Below are positions 35,272 to 44,037 of a stretch of DNA of 64,000 nucleotides, piece by piece. This DNA comes from Glycomyces fuscus (GTDB lineage: Bacteria; Actinomycetota; Actinomycetes; Streptosporangiales; Streptosporangiaceae), in assembly GCA_002529455.1 (NCBI GenBank), contig NYMS01000003.1, forward strand, positions 95,518-159,517, read 5' to 3'. The translations under genes and the position numbers were made by a program. Under the pieces are notes generated by a model, which saw nothing but the letters and a program-made list of their open reading frames with translations, was not told where the DNA came from and did no database searches. Every line of letters begins with the position of its first letter. Within the stretch, counting starts at the first letter, position 1.

Positions 35272-36762
35272 CTAGCGCGGCAGGCGCTCGGCCAGCCAGG
35301 CCTCCACCTCGGCGGAGGAGCGCGGCAGACCGGCCGACATGACCGTGCGGCCCTCCTCGGTGACCAGCACGTCGTCCTCGATGCGCACGCCGATGCCGCG
35401 CAGCTCCTCGGGAACGGTCAGGTCGTCGGGCTGGAAGTACAGGCCCGGCTCGACGGTGAGCACCATGCCCGGCTCCAGGTCCCCGTACAGGTGGACCTCC
35501 TGGCGCGAGACCGCGCAGTCGTGCACGTCCATGCCCAGCATGTGGCCGGTGCCGTGCAGGGTGTACCGGCGCTGCAGGCCCAGCTCCAGGACGCGCTCGA
35601 CCGGGCCCTCCAGCAGGCCCCACTCGACGAGGCCCTCGGCCAGCACCCGCTGGGCCGCCTCGTGGAAGGCCACGAACGGCCTGCCCGGGGCGACCGCGGC
35701 GATGCCGGCCTCCTGGGCGGCGTACACCAGGTCGTAGACGCGGCGCTGCACGTCGGTGAAGGTGCCCGACACCGGCATGGTGCGGGTGACGTCGGCGGTG
35801 TACAGCGTGGTGGTCTCCACGCCCGCGTCCAGCAGCAGCAGGTCGCCCTCGCGCACCGGGCCGTCGTTGCGGGTCCAGTGCAGGGTGGTGGCGTTGGCGC
35901 CGGAGGCCGCGATGGTGCCGTAGCCGACGTCGTTGCCCTCCACCCGGGCGCGCAGGAAGAAGGTCCCCTCCACGAACCGCTCGGAGGTGTCCTTGGCCTG
36001 GGGCAGCGCCGCGACGACGTCGCCGAAGCCGCGCACGGTGGCGTCCACGGCCAGCTGGAGCTGGGCGATCTCCCACTCGTCCTTGACCAGGCGGTGGTCG
36101 GCCAGCGTGACGGCGAGGTCCTCGTCGAGCCGGGCGTACTTGGCGCGGGCCTCCTCGTCGGCGTCGGCGCGCAGTCCGTCGACGATCGCGTCGAGCCCCG
36201 CGTCGTGGCCGCGCACGATGCGGGTGGTCGCGCCGCCCCCGCGCAGCACGCCGGACAGCGTGGTCACGTCGGCGGTGGCCACGCCCAGCAGGTCGGCGGC
36301 CTCGGAGAGGCTGTTGCGGCGGCCGGTCCACAGCTCGCCGTAGCCGCCCAGCCAGAACTCGCCGTTGTCGCGGTTGGATCGGGGCTTGAGGTAGAGGACC
36401 ACGTCGTGCCCGCCGTCGGCGCGGGGCGTGAACACCAGGCAGCCGCCGTCGGAGGTGTCGCCGGTGAGGTAGGCGTAGTCGGTGGCCGCACGGAACGGGT
36501 ACTCGGTGTCGTTGGAGCGGGTGATCAGCTGCCCGGCCGGGATGACCAGCCGGTCCCCGGGGAAGGCCGCGCTGAGCGCGGCGCGGCGGCGGGCGGTGTG
36601 CCCGGCCTGCTCGACGGGCTCCAGGTCGCGCCGCTCGGTGTCGGCCCACCCGGTGGTCATCCACGCGGCGAGCTCGTCGGAGACCGACTGCGCCTGCCCG
36701 TTCTTGCGGGGACTGAACACGGGGGCGTTCGTCTCGTCCTGGGGGCGCTGCTGCTCGCTCAC
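35272..36762 (-). CDS. pepP: aminopeptidase P (Xaa-Pro aminopeptidase)
   Basis: Cytosolic M24B metallopeptidase of 496 aa that removes N-terminal residues preceding proline. The N-terminal half is the AMP_N domain (RLVIPAGQLITRSNDTEYPFRAATDYAYLTG). The C-terminal pita-bread fold shows metal ligands LLLDAGVE (Asp), YTADVTRTMPVSG (Asp), LHGTGHMLGMDVHD (His), LTVEPGLYF (Glu) and GVRIEDDVLVT (Glu). GTG 36762 is chosen because GAGGAGA precedes it and the conserved protein starts soon after; an upstream frame reaches 36903. Stands alone. Confidence 0.93.
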   Translation of the reverse strand: MSEQQRPQDETNAPVFSPRKNGQAQSVSDELAAWMTTGWADTERRDLEPVEQAGHTARRRAALSAAFPGDRLVIPAGQLITRSNDTEYPFRAATDYAYLTGDTSDGGCLVFTPRADGGHDVVLYLKPRSNRDNGEFWLGGYGELWTGRRNSLSEAADLLGVATADVTTLSGVLRGGGATTRIVRGHDAGLDAIVDGLRADADEEARAKYARLDEDLAVTLADHRLVKDEWEIAQLQLAVDATVRGFGDVVAALPQAKDTSERFVEGTFFLRARVEGNDVGYGTIAASGANATTLHWTRNDGPVREGDLLLLDAGVETTTLYTADVTRTMPVSGTFTDVQRRVYDLVYAAQEAGIAAVAPGRPFVAFHEAAQRVLAEGLVEWGLLEGPVERVLELGLQRRYTLHGTGHMLGMDVHDCAVSRQEVHLYGDLEPGMVLTVEPGLYFQPDDLTVPEELRGIGVRIEDDVLVTEEGRTVMSAGLPRSSAEVEAWLAERLPR

Positions 36763-36937
36763 GTCGTGCGTCTCCTCGTCGGGTCCGTCGTAGCGGCCGC
36801 TCGTGGCGGCCCTGGCCATCCATCGTAGGGGGAGGCCCCCGAGCACGGCCGTCCCGCGGACATACCGGAAGCCATAACGCGTCCGGCCGCACGGCGCGGG
36901 CACCGCGGGCCGCGCCGGCGGCCGGGTGCCCGCCGTC

Positions 36938-37474
36938 TCACACGAGGTCGTGGGCGAAGGGGATGGACGAGTGGTGGGGCAGCTCGTCGATGTCGGCGGG
37001 GTCGACCGGCCGGTAGCCGATCCGCTCGTAGAAGGCGACCGCCTCGGGCTGGGCGGGGCCGGTGAACAGCAGGACCCGGGTGTAGCCGAGGTCGCGCGCG
37101 GCCTCCTCCAGTGCGGTCATCACCCGGCTGGCCAGCCCGAGGCGGCGGTGGCGGCCCGAGGTCCAGACACGCTTGAACTCGGCGGTGTCGGCCATGGCCG
37201 CCCGGTCCTTCTTGTAGGGGCGCACGGCCCCTCCCGCGACGACCTCCCCGTCCAGCTCGGCCAGCACGAGGCAGCCGTGGGGAGCGGCGAACTCGGTCAC
37301 CGGGTAGCGGGCGAGCTCGTTGACCGCGCCCTCGGCGCCGTAGCGCTCGGTGTACTCCTGCAGCAACCCGGCGAGCAGACCCCGCACACGCGGGTCGTCG
37401 TGGCGCACGCGCAGCATGCGGACCGCGCTGGTCCGCGGCTCCGCCGCGGCGCCTTCGGCACTGGTGTGTGTCAC
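36938..37474 (-). CDS. GNAT family N-acetyltransferase
   Basis: A 178 aa acetyl-CoA-dependent acetyltransferase. LVLAELDGEVVAGGAVRPY is the core strand pair, VWTSGRHRRLGLASRVMTALEEAARDLGY contains the acetyl-CoA pyrophosphate loop (R-x-x-G-L-A variant), and FTGPAQPEAVAFYERIGYRPV is the closing strand/helix. GTG 37474 follows GGAGGAAC. The acceptor amine is unknown. It is separated by 175 bp from pepP on the same strand. Confidence 0.87.
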   Translation of the reverse strand: MTHTSAEGAAAEPRTSAVRMLRVRHDDPRVRGLLAGLLQEYTERYGAEGAVNELARYPVTEFAAPHGCLVLAELDGEVVAGGAVRPYKKDRAAMADTAEFKRVWTSGRHRRLGLASRVMTALEEAARDLGYTRVLLFTGPAQPEAVAFYERIGYRPVDPADIDELPHHSSIPFAHDLV

Positions 37475-37606
37475 GCGTTCCTCCCGTGGACGGCGGGGCC
37501 CGCCTCCGCCGTGACGGCATGTGGTGCCCGGTTCCGCCGGAATACTACGCGCGGGACCGTCGGACACGCGACGCGGGCGTACGCCCTCCCGGTCCCGCCC
37601 GGGCGG

Positions 37607-37825
37607 TCAGTCGGCGTTGGGCCCGTACCTGTTGTCGCGGTCCTGCGGATCGCCGGGGTCGGCGATGCTACCCAGGGCCGCGGCCACCGGCGGCAGGACC
37701 GACGCCACCGCGCACATGGCCACCGCCCAGCCGGTGCCGAACAGGTAGTAGACGGGCAGCGCACCGGCGAACAGGAGCAGGCACGCCCCCATGACGAGGC
37801 CGTACTGGCGTACGCGGCGCTTCAT
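37607..37825 (-). CDS. DUF3099-like small membrane protein
   Basis: A 72 aa protein with two membrane helices (about residues 8-28 and 31-52) and a short acidic tail. RQYGLVMGACLLLFAGALPVYY and AVAMCAVASVLPPVAAALG follow the DUF3099 pattern of short actinobacterial proteins with unknown function. ATG 37825 is preceded by a purine-rich GAGGGG. Solitary. Confidence 0.72.
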   Translation of the reverse strand: MKRRVRQYGLVMGACLLLFAGALPVYYLFGTGWAVAMCAVASVLPPVAAALGSIADPGDPQDRDNRYGPNAD

Positions 37826-37928
37826 CGCGGCCCCCTCGGACGACGCGGGAACCGTTCCACGCTATCCGGGCCGCTCCCCGCGCCCGGGCCCCGGTGCGTT
37901 CCGGTCCGGGCCCGGACCGGGACGCGTC

Positions 37929-38885
37929 TCAGGCCCCGGCGGAGGCAGGGGCGTCCGCGGACGGCGGGGCGGGCCTCCCCGCGGAGCCCGACGGCGCGCG
38001 GAAGAGGGTGCGGGCGCGCATCGACCGGAACCCGTTCTCGATCTCGTACCCGGCCTCCAGCAGCCGCCCCCGGGCCTCCTCGGCGCTGCGCACGGTGGCC
38101 TCGTCGAAGACGAGGTTGTAGTAGCGCTCGGGTACCCGGTTGAGCACCGCGCGCAGGGTCCGCAGCGACGCGGTGGCCGCCGCGTCCCCGCCGGGGGCCT
38201 CGGGCAGGACCCCGTAGGCCCGGCGCGCCCACGCGGGCAGGGTGGCGTGGGCCAGCGCGCCGACCGGGAACCACAGCGGTTTGAGCGGGGCCAGCCAGGA
38301 CAGGCGCTCGGGCACCTTGGGCCACAGCAGGAAGCGCACCGCCTGCCGGGCCTCGGGGGTGGCGCGCAGGACGGGCCGCACCGAGGCCAGGTAGCGGCGC
38401 ATGTCGGCGACCGAGCGCGGCACGTCGTCGCGCGACAGGCCCACGTAGGTGGCGGTGTGCGACTGCTCGTCGAGGTAGCGGTCCGCCTCGCGGGCGGTCA
38501 GCGCGACGCCCGCGCGCAGGGCGTTCTCCAGGTAGGAGGAGACCTCCGCGCAGTGCACCCACACCAGCAGGTCGTGCTGGTCGACCCGGTGGAGGCGGCC
38601 GGTGGCCGGGTCGGTGAAGGACAGCGCGCGGTGCACCCGGCGGACGCGTTCGCCGAGCGCGTCCGCCTCGGCGGGGCTGCCGTAGGTGGTGACGGCCACG
38701 AAGTGGGCGGTGCGCAGCAGGCGGCCGGTGGGGTCGGAGCGAAAGTCCGAGCGCTGCCACACCCCCTGCATGGCCACCGGGTGCAGGGCCTGGAGCATGA
38801 GGGCGCGCACGCCCGCCACCCACATCGACCGGTCCAGGTGGATCTTCCAGGTGACGCTCTCGGGGGCGGCGACGGTCGGCTGCAT
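37929..38885 (-). CDS. MpaB/DUF2236 family oxygenase-like protein
   Basis: A 318 aa protein of the DUF2236 family that includes latex-clearing protein and the fungal MpaB. The block MWVAGVRALMLQALHPVAMQGV near residue 25 carries the conserved His-Pro. HFVAVTTYGSPAEADALGERVRRVH and RVDQHDLLVWVHCAEVSSYL contain the other family His residues that would bind haem b. Characterised members cleave C=C bonds with O2; most actinobacterial paralogues are unstudied. The C-terminus is Ala/Pro-rich and probably disordered. Confidence 0.8.
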   Translation of the reverse strand: MQPTVAAPESVTWKIHLDRSMWVAGVRALMLQALHPVAMQGVWQRSDFRSDPTGRLLRTAHFVAVTTYGSPAEADALGERVRRVHRALSFTDPATGRLHRVDQHDLLVWVHCAEVSSYLENALRAGVALTAREADRYLDEQSHTATYVGLSRDDVPRSVADMRRYLASVRPVLRATPEARQAVRFLLWPKVPERLSWLAPLKPLWFPVGALAHATLPAWARRAYGVLPEAPGGDAAATASLRTLRAVLNRVPERYYNLVFDEATVRSAEEARGRLLEAGYEIENGFRSMRARTLFRAPSGSAGRPAPPSADAPASAGA

Positions 38886-39096
38886 CCGGTCTCCTGCGGT
38901 CGGCGAGGAAGTTTCGCACCGTATGACGGGACTTTGCCCCCACCCTACGCCCGGGCTGCCCGCTTCCTCCGGCGGGACGCCGACGCGGCCGTTCCGTTAC
39001 CGGGTCTTGGGCGAATCGGAGAACGCGGCAGGCGCAGTCTGGGTAGAGAGGCCACCCGTTCCAAGGGCGGTTCTGACAGGAAAGGAGAGCACGGCC

Positions 39097-39816
39097 ATGT
39101 CCGCTCCGGCACAGACCCACACCCCCTTCGACGTCGAGCGACACCGCCGGGCCGTGGAGTCGGCCGACGCCGACGCCCTGATCGCCCAGTACAGCGCCGA
39201 CGCCGAGATGGAGATGATCGACCGCCGTACCCCGCCCAGTGCGCCCACGGTCCTGCACGGCAGGGACGAGATCGGCGAGGCCGTACGGGAGCTCTGTTCC
39301 CGCGAGATGACCCACGAGATGCTCCAGTGCGTGGCCGACGACGAGCACGTCGCCTACACCGAGCGGTGCGTCTACCCCGACGGCAACAAGGTCATGAGCA
39401 TGACCATGCTGGACCTGCGCGACGGCCGCATCGTGCACCAGTCCACCGTGCAGGCCTGGGACGAGGAGGCGCAGGCCATGGAGTCGGCCGCCTTCGCACC
39501 GATCCCGGAGAGGAAGCGGGCCCTCCGCGAGAACCTGGAGGCGGCGACCGTGGGCGGACAGACCGTCGTGCGCCTGGAGCTGGAGCCCGGATGGCGCTGG
39601 TCCGAGCACGCCAAGCCCTTCCAGGGCACCGACTCGTGCATGATGACCCACTGCGCCTACATCATGTCGGGCACCCTGTGCTGTCGCATGGACGACGGAA
39701 CCGAGAAGGAGTTCCGGGCCGGGGACCTGGCCTTCGTCCCGGCCGGGCACGACGCCTGGGTCGTGGGCGACGAGACCGTCACCGTGATCGACTGGCGCGC
39801 CGCCAACTCCGGCTGA
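39097..39816 (+). CDS. SnoaL-like/cupin fusion protein
   Basis: A 239 aa two-domain protein. Residues about 10-125 are a SnoaL/NTF2-like cone (VERHRRAVESADADALIAQYSADAEMEMID, then MTHEMLQCVADDEHVAYTERCVY and DLRDGRIVHQSTVQAWDEE). Residues about 150-235 are a cupin (VRLELEPGWRWSEHAKPF, CAYIMSGTLCCRMDDGTEKEFRAGDLAFVPAGHDAWVVGDE), in which His residues at the ends could bind metal. AAAGGAG gives a strong ribosome site. Both modules occur in small-molecule enzymes or stress proteins; the fused role is unknown. No operon neighbours. Confidence 0.78.
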   Translation: MSAPAQTHTPFDVERHRRAVESADADALIAQYSADAEMEMIDRRTPPSAPTVLHGRDEIGEAVRELCSREMTHEMLQCVADDEHVAYTERCVYPDGNKVMSMTMLDLRDGRIVHQSTVQAWDEEAQAMESAAFAPIPERKRALRENLEAATVGGQTVVRLELEPGWRWSEHAKPFQGTDSCMMTHCAYIMSGTLCCRMDDGTEKEFRAGDLAFVPAGHDAWVVGDETVTVIDWRAANSG

Positions 39817-39915
39817 GCCACGGCCCCCCGACCCGGACGCGGTCCGCGCCGATCAGTACGGGGGCGCGCGTACCGCCGGGGCCGCGTCCCGTCCGGGGCG
39901 CGGCCCCTCCGCTGC

Positions 39916-40587
39916 TCAGGAGGGGCGGCCGCGCAGGTAGGCCAGGACCGCCTGGACGCGGCGGTGCACGCCGTCGTCCTGGGGCAGGTCGAGCTTGGCC
40001 AGGATGTTGCCCACGTGCTTGCCGACGGCGGCGTCGCTGACCACCAGCTCACGGGCGATCGCCCCGTTGGAGCGGCCCTCGGCCATCAGGGCGAGGACCT
40101 CGCGTTCGCGGGGGGTCAGGCGCTCCAGCGGGTCGGCGCGGCGGCGCAGCAGCTGGCGGACCACCTCGGGGTCGACGAAGGTGGCGCCGTCCACCACCCT
40201 GCGCAGCACGGAGGCGAACTCGCGGACGTCGCCCACCCTCTGCTTGAGCAGGTAGCCCACGCCCCGGCCGTCCCCGGAGTCGAGCAGGTCGGTGGCGTAG
40301 CTCAGCTCCACGTACTGGCTCAGCGCGACCACCGCCAGGCCGGGGCGCTCGCGGCGCAGCCGGACGGCGGCCCGCAGCCCCTCGTCGGTGAAGCCGGGCG
40401 GCATCCGGATGTCGGTGACCACGAGGCCGGGCGCGTGCTCGGCGACGGCCGACAGCAGCGCGTCGGCGTCGCCGACCGAGGCCACGACCGGGAAGCCGAA
40501 GCGCTCCAGGATCCCGGACAGGCCCTCCCGGAGCAGGACGCCGTCCTCGGCCAGGACGGTGGGCACCGGGGGCGCGTCGGGGGTCAC
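39916..40587 (-). CDS. NarL/LuxR-type response regulator
   Basis: A 223 aa two-component response regulator. The receiver domain runs from TVLAEDGVLLREGLSGIL, with phospho-acceptor Asp in LVVTDIRMPPG and switch Lys in GYLLKQRVGD. A C-terminal LuxR helix-turn-helix follows (LTPREREVLALMAEGRSNGAIARELVVSDAAVGKHVGNILAKL). GTG 40587 overlaps the kinase stop by 4 bp, suggesting coupling; GTG 40617, with GGAG upstream, is an alternative 10 codons longer. Partner of the adjacent kinase. Targets unknown. Confidence 0.92.
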   Translation of the reverse strand: MTPDAPPVPTVLAEDGVLLREGLSGILERFGFPVVASVGDADALLSAVAEHAPGLVVTDIRMPPGFTDEGLRAAVRLRRERPGLAVVALSQYVELSYATDLLDSGDGRGVGYLLKQRVGDVREFASVLRRVVDGATFVDPEVVRQLLRRRADPLERLTPREREVLALMAEGRSNGAIARELVVSDAAVGKHVGNILAKLDLPQDDGVHRRVQAVLAYLRGRPS

Positions 40588-41972
40588 GTCAGCGGTGTCG
40601 GGGGAACGGGTCCGCACGGAAGCTCCACTCGGATTCGGGTAGGTCCGCCCTCGGGGCTGGACAGCTCCATTGTGCCGCCCATCACCGCGACGCGGTCCTC
40701 GAGCCCGGTGAGTCCGGAGCCGCGGGCGGGGTCGGCGCCGCCCGCGCCGTAGTCGGTGACCTCGACCAGGAGGGTGCCGGGCCGGCCCGCGGCCGCGGGG
40801 GAGGTGTCGGCGTGCACGGTGGCGGCGTTGGCCTCGGTGTGCTTGCAGACGTTGGTGAGGGCCTCGGCGACCACGAAGTAGGCGGTGCCCTCCACGTGGG
40901 CGGGCAGGCGCCCGCCGAGCCGCGCGTGCACCGTCACGGGTACGGGGCAGCGGTCGGCCAGCTCCTCCAGCGCGGCGGGCAGGCCCCGGTCGGTGAGGAC
41001 CCGGGGGTGGATGCCCCGCACCAGCTCGCGCAGCTCGGTGATGAGCTCGTCGGCCTTGGTCTGGGCAGCGACCACGCGCCGGTCGGCCTCGCTGCCCTCC
41101 TCCAGGTCCAGGCGGGCCATGCCCAGGTCCATGCTGAGCGCCACCAGCCGCTGCTGGGCGCCGTCGTGGAGGTCGCGCTCGATGCGGCGGCGCTCGTACT
41201 CGAAGGCGTTGACCAGGCGGGCCCGTGACTCGGTGACCTGGTTGAGCTCGGCGTGCAGGACCCCCTTGGGCGGGCCGACCAGCAGGGTCCGGGCCAGCAG
41301 GGAGTGCAGGCCCGCCAGGGCTGCGCACACGTAGAGCAGGGCGACCAGCAGCAGGGGGGACAGGAGGGTGTAGGGCACCGCCTCGGCGCTGGAGGTGAGC
41401 GTCACGAAACCGAGGCTGATGACGGAGTCCGGGCTGTCCTCCAGGAGGAGGGGGCCCAGCGCGAGGAGGAGCACGAGCAGCGCGAGGAAGCCCCCGACCA
41501 TGGCGGCGACCCCCGCCAGGGGGAGCATCAGCCCCGCGTAGACCACCTCCCGCCAGGTGGCGGCCTCGGTGTAGCGGGTGCGCGCCCACCCCCACAGCCC
41601 GGGGTCCGGTACGCGGTGCCCGCTCTCCCGGGGGCCCTCCCCCAGCAGGCCCAGACGCCAGCGCTCCAGCGCTCCCAGGGGGATGGCGACCAGCGGGCCG
41701 AACAGGAACGTGAACGTCAGGCTCAGCACCAGCACCAGCACGATCCCGACGTAGTCGGCGGACTCCTCGGCCCCTTCGGTCCACGTCACGACCAGCGCCG
41801 CCCAGGGGGCCAGGACGGGAGAGGCGGCGAAGAACAGGACGAAGGCCACCAGCACGGTGCCTCCGCTGTAGGCGAGCCCCCGCCAGGGCCAGGAGGTGAG
41901 CAGGAAACGCCGTGTTCCGAGTGCCCGGAACAGGGTGTCCGGTGCGTGGGGGGACTCCGTGGGAGTGGTCAT
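40584..41972 (-). CDS. NarL-type sensor histidine kinase
   Basis: A 462 aa membrane kinase. The N-terminal half contains four strongly hydrophobic segments in two pairs (about 34-66, 76-100, 140-172, 198-225), a membrane-embedded sensor without a large extracellular domain. The HisKA_3 phosphorylation site is ERDLHDGAQQRLVALSMDLG, and the HATPase is represented by VVAEALTNVCKHTEANAATV and GSGLTGLEDRVAVMGG. It overlaps the response regulator gene and must form a pair with it. The signal is probably membrane or cell-envelope stress, inferred from the intramembrane sensor only. Confidence 0.92.
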   Translation of the reverse strand: MTTPTESPHAPDTLFRALGTRRFLLTSWPWRGLAYSGGTVLVAFVLFFAASPVLAPWAALVVTWTEGAEESADYVGIVLVLVLSLTFTFLFGPLVAIPLGALERWRLGLLGEGPRESGHRVPDPGLWGWARTRYTEAATWREVVYAGLMLPLAGVAAMVGGFLALLVLLLALGPLLLEDSPDSVISLGFVTLTSSAEAVPYTLLSPLLLVALLYVCAALAGLHSLLARTLLVGPPKGVLHAELNQVTESRARLVNAFEYERRRIERDLHDGAQQRLVALSMDLGMARLDLEEGSEADRRVVAAQTKADELITELRELVRGIHPRVLTDRGLPAALEELADRCPVPVTVHARLGGRLPAHVEGTAYFVVAEALTNVCKHTEANAATVHADTSPAAAGRPGTLLVEVTDYGAGGADPARGSGLTGLEDRVAVMGGTMELSSPEGGPTRIRVELPCGPVPPTPLT

Positions 41973-42174
41973 GGGTCAACGTTAGGCAGGCCCGGCGCAC
42001 GCGGGAATCGGCCGTGCCACCCGGTCCGGGGTGGGGCTGGCCCCACCCCGGACCGGTCCCGAAACGCGCGGAGGCCGTCGGGGTCCCGGCGCGAAGGGCC
42101 CCGGCGAGGAGGGGCCGGGCCTCGGGGGAGTGGCCGCGCGCCCGCCGCGGCCCAGGACGATAGGGTGGGACGAC

Positions 42175-43605
42175 GTGAGTGCGAAACCGCTGATCCCCGA
42201 TGTCCTGGCTGCCCGCTACGCGTCCGCGGAGCTGACCCGGCTGTGGTCCCCCGAGTACAAGGTGGTCGCCGAGAGGCGGCTGTGGCTGGCCGTGCTGCGT
42301 GCCCAGGCGCGTCTGGGCGTGGACGTTCCCGCCGGTGTGGTCGAGGACTACGAGAAGGTCCTGGAACGGGTGGACCTGGCCTCCATCGCCGAGCGCGAGC
42401 GGGTCACCCGCCACGACGTGAAGGCCCGCATCGAGGAGTTCAACGCCCTCGCCGGGCACGAACACGTGCACAAGGGCATGACCTCGCGCGACCTGACCGA
42501 GAACGTCGAACAGCTCCAGGTGCGCGACAGCCTGCTGCTGGCGCGCGACCGGGTGGTGGCGCTGCTGGCCCGGCTGGGGAGGCTGTCGGCCGAGTACGGC
42601 GAGACGGTGATGGCGGGCCGCTCCCACAACGTGGCGGCGCAGGCCACGACGCTCGGAAAGCGGTTCGCGTCGATCGCCGACGAGGTGCTGGTCGCCCACG
42701 GGCGGCTGGAGGAGCTCATCGCCCGCTACCCGCTGCGCGGGATCAAGGGCCCGGTGGGCACCGCGCAGGACATGCTGGACCTGCTGGGCGGGGACCGCGC
42801 CGCGCTCACCGCGCTGGAGGACGAGGTGGCCTCCCACCTCGGGTTCGAGCGCCGGTTCACCAGCGTGGGCCAGGTCTACCCGCGCTCGCTGGACTTCGAG
42901 GTGCTGACCGCGCTGGTGCAGCTGGCCGCCGGCCCCTCCTCGCTGGCCAAGACCATCCGCCTGATGGCCGGGCACGAGCTGGTCACCGAGGGTTTCGCCG
43001 AGGGCCAGGTGGGCTCCTCGGCCATGCCGCACAAGATGAACACGCGCTCCTGCGAGCGGGTCAACGGGCTGACCGTGATCCTGCGCGGTTACGCCTCCAT
43101 GGCCGGTGAGCTGGCCGGGGACCAGTGGAACGAGGGCGACGTGTCCTGCTCGGTGGTGCGCCGGGTGGCCCTGCCCGACGCGTTCTTCGCCTTCGACGGG
43201 CTGGTCGAGACGATGCTGACGGTGCTGGACGAGTTCGGCGCCTTCCCCGCGGTGGTCTCCGCCGAACTCGACCGCTACCTGCCGTTCCTGGCCACGACCA
43301 AGATGCTCATGGCCACGGTGCGCGCCGGGGTGGGCCGTGAGACCGCCCACGAGCTGATCAAGGAGCACGCCGTGGGCGCGGCCCTGGCCATGCGCCAGGA
43401 GGGTGCGGGCAACCGGCTGCTGGACCGCCTGGCCGAGGACGGGCGCTTCCCCCTGGACCGCGCGGAGCTGGACGCGCTGCTGGCCGACCGGATCACCTTC
43501 ACCGGTGCCGCGGCCGACCAGGTGGCCGCCGTGGTGGAGCAGATCGAGGGGATCGTGGCCGCGCACCCGGAGGCGGCCGCCTACTCCCCCGGTTCGATCC
43601 TGTAG
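42175..43605 (+). CDS. purB: adenylosuccinate lyase
   Basis: A 476 aa enzyme acting twice in purine synthesis: SAICAR to AICAR and adenylosuccinate to AMP, each with release of fumarate. The superfamily signature is GSSAMPHKMN with the flexible catalytic Ser. The His blocks are GHEHVHKGMTSRDLTENV and MAGRSHNVAAQATTLGKR. Full length. GTG 42175 starts at the conserved N-terminus (SAKPLIPDVLAARYAS). It is the first gene right of the two-component system and is divergent from it. A perfect hairpin follows the stop. Confidence 0.95.
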   Translation: MSAKPLIPDVLAARYASAELTRLWSPEYKVVAERRLWLAVLRAQARLGVDVPAGVVEDYEKVLERVDLASIAERERVTRHDVKARIEEFNALAGHEHVHKGMTSRDLTENVEQLQVRDSLLLARDRVVALLARLGRLSAEYGETVMAGRSHNVAAQATTLGKRFASIADEVLVAHGRLEELIARYPLRGIKGPVGTAQDMLDLLGGDRAALTALEDEVASHLGFERRFTSVGQVYPRSLDFEVLTALVQLAAGPSSLAKTIRLMAGHELVTEGFAEGQVGSSAMPHKMNTRSCERVNGLTVILRGYASMAGELAGDQWNEGDVSCSVVRRVALPDAFFAFDGLVETMLTVLDEFGAFPAVVSAELDRYLPFLATTKMLMATVRAGVGRETAHELIKEHAVGAALAMRQEGAGNRLLDRLAEDGRFPLDRAELDALLADRITFTGAAADQVAAVVEQIEGIVAAHPEAAAYSPGSIL

Positions 43606-43626
43606 GCGCCTCCCGGACGGACGACA

Positions 43627-43658
43627 GGGGCCCGGGGGCGGCACCGCCCCCGGGCCCC
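43627..43658 (+). terminator. purB terminator hairpin
   Basis: A 15 bp perfect GC-only stem, GGGGCCCGGGGGCGG with CCGCCCCCGGGCCCC, around a CA centre, 21 bp after the purB stop. Confidence 0.8.
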
Positions 43659-43790
43659 GCCGTGTGCGCGGCGGGCGGGCGCGCGGCGACGCGTGTATGA
43701 CGCAGTTCACCGCCGCTGACGCTCGGCCTGAAAGTTAACGCCTATTACGGTTGTGCTGTCCGTACGCCCGCCGACCCCCTCGGAGCAACC

Positions 43791-44024
43791 ATGACCGACC
43801 CCGACTCCTTCGGTACCGCGCTGGGGACCGTGCTGGCCGTCGCCGTGGTCGTCGTCGCCTTCGGACTGGCCGCCCTGTCGGACATGGCCATGCGCCGCCG
43901 CGAGGACCGTGCCGCGCGCGCCGCCACCGCGCGCACCAACCCCGTCACGGCGCGGGCGGGCGGGCGGGACCGGGTGAACGGCAACGGGAGCGGGCCCGTC
44001 GGCGGCGACGGCCCCCGCGCCTGA
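43791..44024 (+). CDS. small single-TM hypothetical protein
   Basis: A 77 aa protein: an N-terminal membrane helix (residues about 9-31, ALGTVLAVAVVVVAFGLAAL) followed by a strongly basic cytosolic segment (MRRREDRAARAATART) and a Gly/Asn-rich tail. A ribosome site CGGAGC precedes the ATG. It resembles no family that I can name. It is followed, convergently, by the threonine dehydratase-like gene 13 bp after the stop. Confidence 0.6.
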   Translation: MTDPDSFGTALGTVLAVAVVVVAFGLAALSDMAMRRREDRAARAATARTNPVTARAGGRDRVNGNGSGPVGGDGPRA

Positions 44025-44037
44025 GACCGGGCGCCGC

